From the NCBI GenBank assembly GCA_021800165.1, contig JAJYZF010000033.1, positions 1 to 41,279 of the forward strand: a stretch of 41,279 nucleotides of DNA. Reading direction: 5' to 3'. This document shows, piece by piece, positions 8,750-18,218 of this stretch (within the stretch, counting starts at the first letter, position 1; each line of letters opens with the position of its first letter). The notes under the pieces are model-generated. The model was given only the letters and a program-made list of their open reading frames with translations. It was not told the origin of the DNA and ran no database searches. This stretch comes from Planctomycetota bacterium (GTDB lineage Bacteria; Planctomycetota; Phycisphaerae; WQYP01). The translations under genes were made by a program, and so were the position numbers.

Positions 8750-11674
8750 TCAGGTTACGGGCGGGCAGGAACAAAACAGGTGGCGGTCGCCGTAGACGTT
8801 GTCAATGCGCCCGACATGCGGCCAGAATTTATACTCCTTGAGATAAGCGAGAGGAAAGGCGGCCTTTTCCCGGGAATAGCGATGGGGCCAGGGATCGGCG
8901 GCGAGGGCGGCGGCGGTGTGGGGGGCGTGCTTGAGCGGATTGTCGTGGCGATCCATGAGGCCGGTTTCAATGTCGCGGATCTCCTGACGAATGGCAATGA
9001 GAGCATCGCAGAAACGGTCGAGTTCGGCCCGCGATTCACTTTCGGTTGGTTCGATCATCATGGTGCCGGGTTCCGGCCAGGAAATGGTGGGGGCGTGAAA
9101 GCCGTAGTCCATAAGGCGTTTGGCGATATCTTCGACTTTGACTCCGGCGGAGGTTTCAAAGGCCCGGGCATCGATAATGAATTCGTGGGCGCAAAACCCA
9201 TGTTGACCCTTAAAGGCAATGGGATAATGGGCACCAAGCCGGTGGGCCATATAGTTGGCATTCAAGATGGCCACTGCGGTGGCTTTTTTCAGGCCGGAGG
9301 CACCCATCATCACGATGTAGGCCCAGGGAATCGTCAAAATTGAAGCACTGCCGTACGGGGCTGCGGCCACAGGCCCCATGGCGCTGGGGCCGGCACTGGT
9401 GCCGAGGGGATGGCCGGGCAAGAACGGTGCCAAATGCTTGGCCACGGCAATGGGGCCCATGCCTGGCCCGCCGCCGCCGTGGGGGATGCAAAAGGTTTTG
9501 TGCAGGTTCAGATGGCAGACATCGGCACCAATATCCGCGGGGCGGGAGAGGCCTACCTGGGCGTTCATGTTGGCCCCATCCATATAGACCTGGCCGCCAT
9601 GGTCGTGGACGATGGCGCAAATATCCCGGATATGCTCTTCAAAAACACCATGGGTGGATGGATAGGTAACCATCAGGCAGGCGAGGTTTTGGCGATGGGC
9701 GCGGGCCTTATCGGCGAGGTCGGCTAAATCCACATTGCCCTGCGGATCGCAGGCCACCGCCACGACCCGCAATCCCGCGGTGACGGCGCTGGCGGGGTTG
9801 GTGCCATGGGCGGAGTCCGGGATCAGGCAAATGTTCCGGTGGGCCTGGCCACGCGATTGATGCCAGGCGCGAATCACGAGCAAGCCCGTGTATTCGCCTT
9901 GGGAACCGGCGTTGGGTTGCAGCGATAGCGCCGGGAAACCGGTAATTTCCGCCAAGAATTTCTGCAACTGATCAAAGAGAATGGCATAACCGCGGGTTTG
10001 ATCGGCCGGGGCAAAGGGATGCACATCGGCCCACAAAGACCAGGTGATGGGCAGCATTTCCGCGGTGGCATTGAGCTTCATGGTACAGGACCCCAGCGGA
10101 ATCATGGAACTGGTGAGCGACAAATCGCGGGATTCCAGGCGACGAATGTAGCGCAGCATTTGGGTTTCGCTGTGATGCTGGTTAAAAACCGGATGGGTCA
10201 GGAAAGGGGAACCGCGACGCAGGGTCGGCGGGTATTCGATGTTGGCTTGGGCTACCAAGTCGTCCAACAAAAACGGCAATGGATGCTTCGGGCAGAAGAT
10301 GTGCAGCAGGGCATGGACTTCGGCCATGTCGGTGCGTTCGTCCAGGGCTATGCCGATGGTGCCATCGTTATAACTGCGGAGATTGATGGACTTCACCCGC
10401 GCGGCCTCCAAAATATCGGCCACCGGGATGTGGCTGCCGGGGGTTACGCGAAGCGTATCAAAAAATAGATCATCGCCAATCTGATGGCCCAGCCGGACCA
10501 GGCCACGGGCCAAGACCGCGGTCCAGGCGTGAATTCGGCGGGCGATGCGGGTTAGACCGGCCGGCCCATGGTAGACCGCGTGCATGGCCGCCACGACCGC
10601 CGGCAGCACCTGGGCGGTGCAGATATTGCTGGTGGCACGCTCGCGTTTGATGTGCTGTTCGCGGGTTTGAATGGCCAGGCGCAGCGCGGGTTGGCCGGCC
10701 GCATCACGCGATACGCCGACGATGCGTCCCGGAATTTTGCGGGCCAATTCCTGGCGGGTGGCCAAAAAGGCGGCATGGGGGCCACCCGCACCCATGGGCA
10801 TGCCCAGCCGCTGGGTGCTGCCGACAGCGATGTCTGCGCCAAATTCTCCGGGCGGGCGCAGCAGCGTCAGGGCGAGGATATCCGTTGCGACCACCACCCG
10901 GACCTGATGTTGATGGGCTAACGTGACTAGATCATCCCAGCGGTGAATACGGCCATCGGTGGCGGGGTATTGGAGCAGGATTCCAAAGATCGTACCGGCA
11001 GAGAAATCGGCCTGTTCAGGTTGGCCGACAACGGCCTTCAAGCCCAGCGCCGTGAGCCGTGTCTGGACCACGGCAATGGTCTGCGGATGGCAATTGCGGG
11101 CGATAAAAAAAGTGTCGCGGAGATCGTTGGCACCGCTGCGACACATGGCCATGGCTTCGGCGGCGGCGGTAGCTTCGTCAAGCAGCGACGCATTGGCCAG
11201 GGGCAAAGCGGTGAGATCGGCGACCATGGTCTGAAAATTAAGCAGGGCCTCCAGGCGGCCTTGGGAAATTTCCGCCTGATACGGGGTGTACTGCGTGTAC
11301 CAGCCGGGGTTTTCCAGCACATTGCGCAGAATCACCGGAGCGGTAAGAGCGTCTTGATAGCCCATGCCAATGAGGCTGCGAAACACCCGGTTTTCGCCAG
11401 CGAGTTGGCGCAGCTTTTTAAGCATGGATGCTTCGGAGAGAGGTTCCGGCAGGGCCAGAGCAGTCGGGAGTCGTATGCCCGGGGGCACGGTACGATCCAG
11501 GAGTTCATCCAGAGATTCCAAACCCATCTGTGCCAGCATGGCCCGCACCTCGGCGTCGTGTGGTCCTAGATGGCGGGTGACAAAATTATCCTCGGCCATG
11601 AGGTCGGCCCAGGCCGAAGCGGATGGGTGGGGTAGCGAAGCCTTGGCCGCGAGGGTGGCGGAAGCAGATGGCAT
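8750..11674 (-). CDS. gcvP: Glycine dehydrogenase (decarboxylating), glycine cleavage P-protein
   Basis: A 974-residue PLP enzyme that decarboxylates glycine and passes the aminomethyl group to lipoyl-GcvH. It is the long, fused form, homologous to E. coli GcvP (about 950 residues), not the split GcvPA/GcvPB pair. Landmarks are the N-terminal [17 protein letters not shown], the LGSCTMKLN block at the start of the second half, and the PLP-lysine motif [21 protein letters not shown] lies about 10 bp before the ATG. No gcvT, gcvH or lpd is adjacent, but glyA, which shares the glycine/one-carbon pathway, is in the same window at 31964. The N-terminal 25 residues are Ala/Ser-rich and could be trimmed by a later start at MAEDNFV. 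Confidence 0.96.
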   Translation of the reverse strand: MPSASATLAAKASLPHPSASAWADLMAEDNFVTRHLGPHDAEVRAMLAQMGLESLDELLDRTVPPGIRLPTALALPEPLSEASMLKKLRQLAGENRVFRSLIGMGYQDALTAPVILRNVLENPGWYTQYTPYQAEISQGRLEALLNFQTMVADLTALPLANASLLDEATAAAEAMAMCRSGANDLRDTFFIARNCHPQTIAVVQTRLTALGLKAVVGQPEQADFSAGTIFGILLQYPATDGRIHRWDDLVTLAHQHQVRVVVATDILALTLLRPPGEFGADIAVGSTQRLGMPMGAGGPHAAFLATRQELARKIPGRIVGVSRDAAGQPALRLAIQTREQHIKRERATSNICTAQVLPAVVAAMHAVYHGPAGLTRIARRIHAWTAVLARGLVRLGHQIGDDLFFDTLRVTPGSHIPVADILEAARVKSINLRSYNDGTIGIALDERTDMAEVHALLHIFCPKHPLPFLLDDLVAQANIEYPPTLRRGSPFLTHPVFNQHHSETQMLRYIRRLESRDLSLTSSMIPLGSCTMKLNATAEMLPITWSLWADVHPFAPADQTRGYAILFDQLQKFLAEITGFPALSLQPNAGSQGEYTGLLVIRAWHQSRGQAHRNICLIPDSAHGTNPASAVTAGLRVVAVACDPQGNVDLADLADKARAHRQNLACLMVTYPSTHGVFEEHIRDICAIVHDHGGQVYMDGANMNAQVGLSRPADIGADVCHLNLHKTFCIPHGGGGPGMGPIAVAKHLAPFLPGHPLGTSAGPSAMGPVAAAPYGSASILTIPWAYIVMMGASGLKKATAVAILNANYMAHRLGAHYPIAFKGQHGFCAHEFIIDARAFETSAGVKVEDIAKRLMDYGFHAPTISWPEPGTMMIEPTESESRAELDRFCDALIAIRQEIRDIETGLMDRHDNPLKHAPHTAAALAADPWPHRYSREKAAFPLAYLKEYKFWPHVGRIDNVYGDRHLFCSCPPVT

Positions 11675-12086
11675 TGTTGTGGAACCTTTCTATGGTACTA
11701 AGGGGAACGCAAACCAAGGGGGGATTATAACCGTGCGGGCTTACCGCTGCGATCTTGGGCGGATGGGCTTGAGACGTGGGGTGACGGGCGGGGCGGTGGG
11801 GTATGGAACCCTGGCACGGGGATGTGCCCGTTTTTGTCGGTATTGGCGAAGTACCCTGCGTAGCGGTGGTTCCGGGTCTGCGCGCAGAGGCCAGTACCGG
11901 GCAACGGCGGGTGAGGACACCCGCCCCCCAGACCGGCAGCGCCCGCCGCGTTGGCTGATAACCACAGGCTTCGGCGGTTCCCGAGAAAAACGGGCACAGC
12001 CCTGGCGGGAGATGCGGTCTTGCGTTGGCCCAAAACATGGAGTAATGTGGCTGGCAAGGCAGTGTTTTTAAGAAGGTTTTCGCAGT
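11675..12086. other. Intergenic region between divergent gcvP and SGNH gene
   Basis: No coding sequence is supported. It should contain the gcvP promoter (minus) and the SGNH hydrolase promoter (plus). I looked on the minus strand for a glycine riboswitch ahead of gcvP and found no convincing aptamer. Most of the stretch is taken by the palindromic element at 11809-12006. Confidence 0.45.
11809..12006. repeat. Palindromic MITE-like element with inverted ends
   Basis: The left arm (11821-11840) and the right arm read on the other strand (12000-11981) match at 18 of 20 positions, including an unbroken 13-bp inverted repeat TGTGCCCGTTTTT (11823-11835) / AAAAACGGGCACA (11986-11998). A perfect 8-bp hairpin GGCGGGTG/CACCCGCC with a 4-base loop (11906-11925) sits almost at the centre. 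The seven bases CCCTGGC occur on both sides (11809-11815, 12000-12006), resembling a target duplication, although the left copy is 5 bp away from the arm. No transposase is inside. It could be a non-autonomous transposon or a dispersed structured repeat. Confidence 0.45.
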
Positions 12087-12725
12087 ATGAAGCTCAAAGA
12101 TTCCACTCGACTGATTTTTATCGGCGATTCCATCACAGATTGTGGGCGGGGGCGGCCGATCGGCGACGGCAGCCTGGGCAATGGGTATGTATCCATGATT
12201 GACGCCCTGCTGACGGCGGCTTATCCGCAGTTAAAAATACGAACCTTCAATCAGGGTATCAGCGGCAATACCGTGCGCGATCTGGCGGCCCGATGGGATA
12301 GTGATGTTCTGGCTTTGAAGCCGGACTGGCTGGTGATCATGATTGGTATTAATGATGTGTGGCGGCAATTTGATAACGCTATTCGGCCGGAGTATGGCGT
12401 ACCGCTGGCGGAATATGAAAGCACGCTGGATGAATTGATTTCCAAGACGCTGCCGATGACCAGAAACATTGTTTTGATGACGCCTTTTTTTATTGAATCG
12501 AGCACGCACGATGCGATGCGCAGGCGCATGGACGAATATGGCGCTGCGGTGAAAAAACTGGCGCACCAACATGCTCTGATTAGCGTGGATACGCAGGCGG
12601 CGTTTAATCATGTGCTCGAATCGCGTTACTCCGCAGGGCTGGCGTGGGACCGTGTGCATCCCAATGCCGCCGGGCACATGCTCCTGGCGCGGGCATTTTT
12701 GAAGAGCATCGGTTTTGTGTGGTAG
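12087..12725 (+). CDS. SGNH/GDSL hydrolase
   Basis: A 212-residue esterase-like protein with the full SGNH set: FIGDSITDCG (block I, catalytic Ser15), the Gly of block II in NQGISGNTVRDL, GIND in block III, and DRVHPNAAGH (block V, Asp and His). The substrate cannot be told; relatives act on acyl esters, acetylated sugars or lysophospholipids. There is no signal peptide, so it is predicted to be cytoplasmic. AGAAGG lies 10 bp before the ATG. The gene is 62 bp upstream of miaB on the same strand, but no functional link is evident. Confidence 0.88.
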   Translation: MKLKDSTRLIFIGDSITDCGRGRPIGDGSLGNGYVSMIDALLTAAYPQLKIRTFNQGISGNTVRDLAARWDSDVLALKPDWLVIMIGINDVWRQFDNAIRPEYGVPLAEYESTLDELISKTLPMTRNIVLMTPFFIESSTHDAMRRRMDEYGAAVKKLAHQHALISVDTQAAFNHVLESRYSAGLAWDRVHPNAAGHMLLARAFLKSIGFVW

Positions 12726-12787
12726 AACCTCTTGAGCCATATCCTGCCGGGGCTGGGAAGAAGTGGCGTGGCCCATGACCTGCCGGA

Positions 12788-14410
12788 ATGAACGGTGCGT
12801 CGATGATGAAGAAAATTTATTTGGAGACGTTCGGCTGTCAGATGAATGTTTTGGACAGCGAACTGGTGATGGGGCAGTTGGCGGCGCTGGGCTACGAATT
12901 CACGCCCGATCTGGATGCCGCGGGCATTGTTTTGTATAACACGTGTTCGGTACGGGAACATTCCGAAAATAAAGTGCGTTCCCGGCTGGGGCTGTTGAAA
13001 ACGCGCAAGGCGGCCGAGCCGGAATTGGTTATCGGGGTGATCGGCTGCATGGCGGAGCGCGACGGCGCGGGCATGCTCAAGCGGCTGCCGCATGTGGACC
13101 TGCTTTGCGGCCCCGGCGAACTGGACAAACTGCCGACGCTTTTAGACAACGTATTTCGGACTGGCCGCCAGCAGGCGGCGCTGGCCGGCAATACCAGCCG
13201 CCGCTCGGCAACACTGGGGGCGGCAGAGGAAGACGGCCTGGAACTGCTGGATTTATCGCGTAGTTTTTCCGCCGCCGAAAGCCGTTATCAGGCCTATGTG
13301 CGTGTGGTTCGCGGCTGCAATAAATTTTGCACGTATTGTGTGGTACCGCACACCCGCGGGCCGGAGGTGAGCCGTCCACCGGAGTCCATTATTGAGGAGG
13401 CCCGGCGGTTGGTGGCGGCCGGCGCTCTGGAAATTACGCTGCTGGGGCAAACGGTTAACCATTATCATTTTGAGCATGCCCCGGCCTCCGGGCCGGGTGG
13501 TCCGATGAAACGGCGGACGAGTTTTGCGCAACTGCTGGAGCGTTTGCATGAAAGTGTACCGGAGTTACCCCGGCTAAGGTTTATCACCAGTTTTCCGGCG
13601 GACTTCGGCGATGATATTTTGCAGGTGATGGCGGGTTGTAATAGAATATGCAAATATTTGCATATACCAGCACAATCGGGGAGCAATCGCATTCTCAAAA
13701 TGATGAATCGGGGCTATCGTGTGGAGGAGTATCAGGGCTTGTTGGAGCGGGCACGGCGAATGGTACCGGGTATTGCCCTGGCCGGTGATATGATTGTGGG
13801 CTTTCCCAGCGAAACGGAGGAAGATTACCAATTGTCGGCCAAATTGGTGGCGGAGTCGCGCTACAAAAACTGTTTCATCTTCAAGTATTCCCCACGTCCG
13901 GGCACCTTGGCCATCCGGCGCTATCCGGATGATGTGCCCGATGAGGTCAAACGGGAACGCAACAATCATTTGTTGCATATTCAAAATGAGATCTGCGAAG
14001 AGTTGAATCGGGAACTGATCGGACAAACATTGCCGGTGCTTTGTCAGGGGCCCAGCGGCTGGGTGCGTCCCGCGGATTCGATTGTGGCGGGGGCCGGTTC
14101 GGGGCGGATGCGGGCACCAGAGTTTGGAGCGGCTACGACGGGCGGGGAGGTTGGGGTTCAATTCGGGCCGAGAATGGCTGCGGCGATGCGTGGCCGGGTC
14201 GAGGTGCCGGTGGCTGCGCGGCTGGTCCAGCAGACCCGCGGCTTTTCCGATTCGGTGCAGCTTACCGGACGCACCGGGGCGGACCAGATTGTGGTATTTC
14301 CCGGTTTGCCGGAATGGGAAGGCCAGATCGTTGACGTTCACATTGACGAAGCGCACGCCATGACTATTTTCGGACATGCCGTAACGGATGCGGCGGTCGC
14401 TTCGTCTTGA
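12788..14410 (+). CDS. miaB: tRNA-2-methylthio-N6-dimethylallyladenosine synthase
   Basis: A radical-SAM methylthiotransferase that modifies A37 of tRNAs reading UNN codons. Order: UPF0004 domain with three cluster cysteines (in FGCQMN, NTCSVREH and GCMAE), radical-SAM domain with GCNKFCTYCVVPHTRG (CxxxCxxC), and a C-terminal TRAM-type RNA-binding domain ending near the stop. It is 540 residues, longer than the usual 440-470. The excess is an approximately 30-residue spacer before the radical-SAM motif plus an approximately 70-residue Gly/Ala/Arg-rich insert inside TRAM (about residues 415-490). The start may be 12788 or one of two tandem ATGs at 12803 and 12806. Confidence 0.93.
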   Translation: MNGASMMKKIYLETFGCQMNVLDSELVMGQLAALGYEFTPDLDAAGIVLYNTCSVREHSENKVRSRLGLLKTRKAAEPELVIGVIGCMAERDGAGMLKRLPHVDLLCGPGELDKLPTLLDNVFRTGRQQAALAGNTSRRSATLGAAEEDGLELLDLSRSFSAAESRYQAYVRVVRGCNKFCTYCVVPHTRGPEVSRPPESIIEEARRLVAAGALEITLLGQTVNHYHFEHAPASGPGGPMKRRTSFAQLLERLHESVPELPRLRFITSFPADFGDDILQVMAGCNRICKYLHIPAQSGSNRILKMMNRGYRVEEYQGLLERARRMVPGIALAGDMIVGFPSETEEDYQLSAKLVAESRYKNCFIFKYSPRPGTLAIRRYPDDVPDEVKRERNNHLLHIQNEICEELNRELIGQTLPVLCQGPSGWVRPADSIVAGAGSGRMRAPEFGAATTGGEVGVQFGPRMAAAMRGRVEVPVAARLVQQTRGFSDSVQLTGRTGADQIVVFPGLPEWEGQIVDVHIDEAHAMTIFGHAVTDAAVASS

Positions 14411-14662
14411 GGTAGATTTCGGGCTTATAAAATCGCCTTGGCACGGCTACGATCGGTGTTACAGGGAGGTGGCGGCTGTTGGTCCGAAAAAAATTGCAAC
14501 TTTCCCTCTTCACTTTTCCAACTTTGACTCCTACTATCATTATGGCCTGACCGATACAGGTACTGACATCTCTGAGAGATTCGGTAGAAAATGGAGGGCT
14601 AGCTGGTGTGGAAGCCGGCTGGCCCTGAAGAGTAGTACGAAACGGATACGGGGAGTCTACAC

Positions 14663-15523
14663 ATGTTTGGGGCAAGAGAATCTGATTTAAAACAGTATTT
14701 TGCCATATTGCGAAAAATACCGCTGCTGACCGCGGAGCAGGAACTGGACCTTGCCGGGCGGGTGCAAAATGGGGATTTTTCAGCACGAGATCAGTTGGTG
14801 CAAGCCAATTTGCGACTGGTGGTGGCCATTGCCCGGCGATTCGTACGTACCGGCATCTGCATTCAAGATCTTATCGCCGAGGGCAATTTGGGCTTGGTTC
14901 ATGCCGCGGATTTATATCAGCCGGATCGGTGTACGCGGTTTGCAACGTACGCTAAATGGTGGATTCTCCACAGTTTGCAGCAATTTGTCGCGGCCACCGC
15001 CCATCCCATGTGTCTGCCGCATTACATGATTCGCCGTATGGCCAAATTGAACCAGCAATCGCGGATGTTTCAGGATACCCGCGGATATGCTCCGTCTGAT
15101 ATGGATATGCATGAACAATCCGGCACCGGCCAGCTTGCCGCTGTGCAGCACGCCTCGCGGGTATTTCGGGTCAGCATGATGGATCATCCGAGCCGGGGAA
15201 GTCTGGAAGACACCATACCGGATCGTCAAACTCCACGTCCGGACCACGAATTGGAAAGTCGCGAAACCCGTGCCAATCTGCGGATTCTGCTGGATCAGCT
15301 TGATCAGCGCGAGGCGACGGTCTTGCGACTGCGCCATGGCTTCGGCGACGCCCAGCCGCTACCGGTGCAGGAAATCGCCGCGATTTTGGGCGTTACGCGG
15401 CAGCGTGTGCGGCAAATTGAAGTGGGAGCTTTGCGCAAGCTGCAATCTTTACTGGAGTCCACCCATGTGAGCCGTGAGGGGCGAGTGGACGAGATTGGCC
15501 GGGAAGCGGTTTTGGCTGGATGA
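14663..15523 (+). CDS. RNA polymerase sigma-70 family factor (RpoD-like, short)
   Basis: A 286-residue sigma factor lacking the acidic N-terminal region 1.1 of primary sigmas. Region 1.2 (about 5-40, DLKQYFAILRKIPLLTAEQE), region 2 with NLRLVVAIAR...DLIAEGNLGLVHA and the -10-binding helix RFATYAKWWILHSLQQF, a region 3 helix, and region 4 with DQREATVLRLRHGFGD and the helix-turn-helix VTRQRVRQIE are all visible. Region 2.4 departs from the primary-sigma consensus (KWWILHSLQQF rather than TWWIRQAITRA), suggesting an alternative group 2/3 factor with its own promoter class. GGGGAG 7 bp before the ATG sets the start. The 252 bp upstream hold no recognised gene. Confidence 0.88.
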   Translation: MFGARESDLKQYFAILRKIPLLTAEQELDLAGRVQNGDFSARDQLVQANLRLVVAIARRFVRTGICIQDLIAEGNLGLVHAADLYQPDRCTRFATYAKWWILHSLQQFVAATAHPMCLPHYMIRRMAKLNQQSRMFQDTRGYAPSDMDMHEQSGTGQLAAVQHASRVFRVSMMDHPSRGSLEDTIPDRQTPRPDHELESRETRANLRILLDQLDQREATVLRLRHGFGDAQPLPVQEIAAILGVTRQRVRQIEVGALRKLQSLLESTHVSREGRVDEIGREAVLAG

Positions 15524-15588
15524 CAACAGCGTGACTCAGGCATCGGGGCGGTCTGGGCAGCACCAGCCGCGGCGTATAGAATGAGCCT

Positions 15589-16215
15589 ATGTATATTCCG
15601 CCACCGTTCAACGAAACCGACCTCTCGCGCATCGTGTCGTTGGTCCAAGAAAACCCTTTTGGCGTGCTCATCACCGCTTCCGATGGCGCACCCACCGTCA
15701 GCCATCTTCCGCTGCTGCTGGAGGAATCCGCCAACGGAGAGTTGAAGCTGTGGGGGCACATGGCCAGGGCCAATCCGCAGTGGAAGCACCTATCGCCCAC
15801 CAAGGAGGTGCTGGTGGTATTTTGCGGCCCGCACGCCTACATCTCGCCGAGTTGGTATGCCTCGCCGGGGGTACCCACCTGGAATTATGCGGTAGCGCAT
15901 CTGCACGGCACGCCGCGGCTTATTACCAGCGATGCGGAACTGGCGGAGCTGGTGCGGCGCCTGACCGAAAAATTTGAATCCACACGACCGCAGCCATGGT
16001 CACCGAGCATGACCAAAGAACATCAGCACAACCTGTTGGCTATGATCGTAGGCTTTGAAATCCGGGTCACGCATACGCAGGGGAAGTTCAAGCTTGGCCA
16101 GAATAGATCGCTGGAAGATCAACGCCGGGTGGCGGCAGAATTGGCCCGTTCGGGCAATGCTACGGAGGTGGCCTTGTCGAAACTGATGCAAGTTCCGCAG
16201 CGTGAAGGGTCGTAA
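15589..16215 (+). CDS. paiB: PaiB-like FMN-binding protein
   Basis: A 208-residue protein of the PaiB family (FMN-binding split barrel), named after the Bacillus subtilis negative regulator of sporulation and degradative enzymes. The family blocks are present: MYIPPPFNETD at the start, SHLPLLLEE, HMARANPQWK, VVFCGPHAYISPSWY, and PTWNYAVAHLHGTPR. The length is normal. Members bind FMN or haem and may act as flavin-dependent oxidoreductases rather than DNA-binding regulators, so a regulatory role should not be assumed. It is separated from the sigma gene by 65 bp and faces the 59-aa gene convergently. Confidence 0.85.
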   Translation: MYIPPPFNETDLSRIVSLVQENPFGVLITASDGAPTVSHLPLLLEESANGELKLWGHMARANPQWKHLSPTKEVLVVFCGPHAYISPSWYASPGVPTWNYAVAHLHGTPRLITSDAELAELVRRLTEKFESTRPQPWSPSMTKEHQHNLLAMIVGFEIRVTHTQGKFKLGQNRSLEDQRRVAAELARSGNATEVALSKLMQVPQREGS

Positions 16216-16263
16216 CCGGATTTGCCAACGGGATGCAGCCGTATGGGCGGGGCTGACTGGGTC

Positions 16264-16443
16264 TTAAGATTTTTTGCGATATACGTTGAGCCCGATTTTC
16301 TCTTCCCGGTCGGGCACCGATACATTGCCTTCCGTCGAAGCGATAATGATGGTTTTGCCGGAGGCAGAAGGCCCAAATTCCTTGCTCAAATCCACCTTGA
16401 TGGTAAGTATCTGGCCTTCAACTTTGATATCCACATTTTTCAT
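16264..16443 (-). CDS. Conserved 59-residue hypothetical protein
   Basis: A short minus-strand gene, ATG at 16443-16441 and TAA at 16266-16264. It begins MKNVDIKVEG and contains the blocks DLSKEFGPSASGKTIIIAST and EGNVSVP, ending IGLNVYRKKS. I recognise this as a widespread family of 55-65 residue beta-rich bacterial proteins of unknown function, with the central SASGKT...VAST-like core. Despite the GKT string it has no P-loop context. GGAG is positioned 7 bp before the ATG. It is upstream of, and in the same orientation as, nothing obvious: PaiB converges on its 3' side and a 223-bp gap separates it from yjbQ. Confidence 0.75.
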   Translation of the reverse strand: MKNVDIKVEGQILTIKVDLSKEFGPSASGKTIIIASTEGNVSVPDREEKIGLNVYRKKS

Positions 16444-16666
16444 TGGAGTCTCCTGTTGGCCCAGGGGCGTTCAAGCGCAACACCACGTTGCCTGCGGCAA
16501 GCCGGCGGCGGCCTTTTCGCGTCCCGGAACACCGTATCACGTTACCGAGGGCAACCACCGTCGTCAATGTATTGTGCCGCCCAAGATCGCCTGGCTCCGG
16601 CGGTATTGCCACACGGAGCCAAGACCGGCCATCGGGATTGGGCGATCGCGTTGGTTGAGGAAGTGC

Positions 16667-17086
16667 TTATTCACCAATGATTTTTACCAACACCCGTTTG
16701 CGGCGTCGGCCGTCAAATTCACCATAAAAAATACGCTCCCAAGGTCCAAAATCCAGCTTACCCGCGGTAATGGCCACCACCACCTCGCGCCCGAGAATGG
16801 TGCGTTTCAGGTGGGCGTCGGCATTGTCTTCACCGGTATCGTTATGGCGGTAGCGTGAATAAGGCTTTTCCGGGGCTAATTGTTCAAGCCAGTGCTCCCA
16901 ATCCTGCATCAACCCCGCTTCATCATCGTTGATAAACACACTGGCGCTGATGTGCATGGCATTTACCAAAACCAGGCCTTCGGCTATGCCGCTTTGAGCC
17001 AGAGCCGCTTCCACCTGGGCGGTGATATTGACAAACGCCCGCCGCGCCGGAATGTTAAACCACAATTCTTTGCGAAAAGTTTTCAC
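16667..17086 (-). CDS. yjbQ: YjbQ/UPF0047 family protein
   Basis: A 139-residue member of UPF0047. Family hallmarks are the [15 protein letters not shown] start, [18 protein letters not shown] (a conserved His/Asp pocket), [21 protein letters not shown], and the terminal R(K)RVLVKIIGE strand. E. coli YjbQ has weak thiamin-phosphate synthase activity, but the physiological reaction is unsettled. The start is GTG at 17086, supported by GGAG 5 bp upstream. It lies 47 bp downstream of the DNA methyltransferase on the same strand and is probably co-transcribed with it. The 16444-16666 gap after the gene holds no recognised feature. Confidence 0.88.
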   Translation of the reverse strand: MKTFRKELWFNIPARRAFVNITAQVEAALAQSGIAEGLVLVNAMHISASVFINDDEAGLMQDWEHWLEQLAPEKPYSRYRHNDTGEDNADAHLKRTILGREVVVAITAGKLDFGPWERIFYGEFDGRRRKRVLVKIIGE

Positions 17087-17133
17087 CGAAGCTCCGATCG
17101 CGGTACCCGCCCAGGTTGGATATGTATTTTGGC

Positions 17134-18099
17134 CTAAACGCCAAGGATTCCATCAAGCAGATGAGGTCCGGATTCAATCTTGTCACGGCGACTGCGCCGT
17201 GGCGCGGCGGTGGTGGCGGCCTTGACCCGTTGGCCATTGATACGCACAGTTCCATTGGCGGTGGAGGGGGCGGAGGTGGCGGGAACATCGGACCCCAGCA
17301 GTGGCTCGCCGACGCGGGTCTGATCCAATCGGGTCTGAATGCCCTTGGCATAATCGGGGGACAACTCAAAGCCGATAAATTGCCGGCCCAGTTTCTTGGC
17401 CACCACCAGTGTCGATCCGCTGCCGCCAAATGGGTCCAGCACGGTCTGGCCCTCGTTGGAAGAGGCTTTGATAATGCGGCCCAACAATTGCTCGGGCATT
17501 TGGCAGCCGTGCCAGCCTGCACGCTCCTTAAATGTTCCGCACACGCGTGGGAAATACCAAACATCCTCGCTGGGCTGGAAACAGTCTGGGATATCTTGCG
17601 GACGCAGGATCCAGGTATCGTCGGGCAGGCGACCATCCGGATTCCCGCGACTGTCGCCGTAGACCAGGGTTCTAGCTGAGGGTACGCGGATGGCGGGTAT
17701 ATTGAAGGTGAAATGCTTGGGATCTTTTACGAAATGAAACAGATGGGTATGGCTGCGGGCGAATTTAGTTTTGCACTGCACGCCAAAGGTGTAGTACCAG
17801 AGCACCCAACTGCGGCATTTCAGGCCCAAGTCACGCTGAAAAATAATTTTTAGTTCCGCGGCAAAGTCGTCGCCGATGGCCAACCAGAAGGTTCCGTCCG
17901 GTTTGAGCGCCCGCACTACACCCGCACCCCACTTGCGGGTCCAGGCCAGATAATCTTCCGCCGCCCGCTTATCTTCATAAACGTCGTACGTGTAACCAAT
18001 GTTAAAGGGGGGATCGGCAAAGACCAGGTCGATGCTGCCTGGAGCAATAGCCGCCAAGCCTTCAATACAGTCTTGTTGATAAATCTGGTTTAATTTCAT
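17134..18099 (-). CDS. Beta-class DNA methyltransferase, apparently without a restriction partner
   Basis: A 321-residue SAM-dependent DNA methyltransferase (N6_N4_Mtase type). The catalytic DPPF (motif IV) comes first, near residue 31, followed by a long target-recognition segment with [11 protein letters not shown] and [14 protein letters not shown], then the SAM-binding motif [13 protein letters not shown] near residue 220. The order IV-TRD-I defines the beta class, which makes N6-methyladenine or N4-methylcytosine. The last 50 residues are an Ala/Ser/Thr/Arg low-complexity tail, part of it encoded by a G-rich tract repeated at the murE end. GAGG lies 5 bp before the ATG. No endonuclease gene is adjacent; it sits between dnaA and yjbQ, so a CcrM/Dam-like housekeeping role is possible but unproven. 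Confidence 0.88.
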   Translation of the reverse strand: MKLNQIYQQDCIEGLAAIAPGSIDLVFADPPFNIGYTYDVYEDKRAAEDYLAWTRKWGAGVVRALKPDGTFWLAIGDDFAAELKIIFQRDLGLKCRSWVLWYYTFGVQCKTKFARSHTHLFHFVKDPKHFTFNIPAIRVPSARTLVYGDSRGNPDGRLPDDTWILRPQDIPDCFQPSEDVWYFPRVCGTFKERAGWHGCQMPEQLLGRIIKASSNEGQTVLDPFGGSGSTLVVAKKLGRQFIGFELSPDYAKGIQTRLDQTRVGEPLLGSDVPATSAPSTANGTVRINGQRVKAATTAAPRRSRRDKIESGPHLLDGILGV

Positions 18100-18218
18100 C
18101 GGAACCTCAGAAAAGTGGCCCTATGGATTGCTGGTCGACTTATTTACTTGTAATACCGCCTGTTGACCAAACATTCTGCTAACAACGCTAAATATAGTAT
18201 CCAATACCTTCCGGCTAT

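Noticed and set aside
8546..9343. 265-codon open frame on the plus strand over the mraY/gcvP junction
   Set aside because: It is antisense to the gcvP 3' end, with Gly-rich meaningless sequence; gcvP is certain from its motifs.
11675..12060. Glycine riboswitch ahead of gcvP
   Set aside because: No conserved aptamer core was found on the minus strand; the hairpins seen belong to the palindromic element.
14411..14662. Promoter for the sigma factor gene (TATAAA at 14426 and TTGACT at 14524)
   Set aside because: Neither hexamer has a partner at acceptable spacing.
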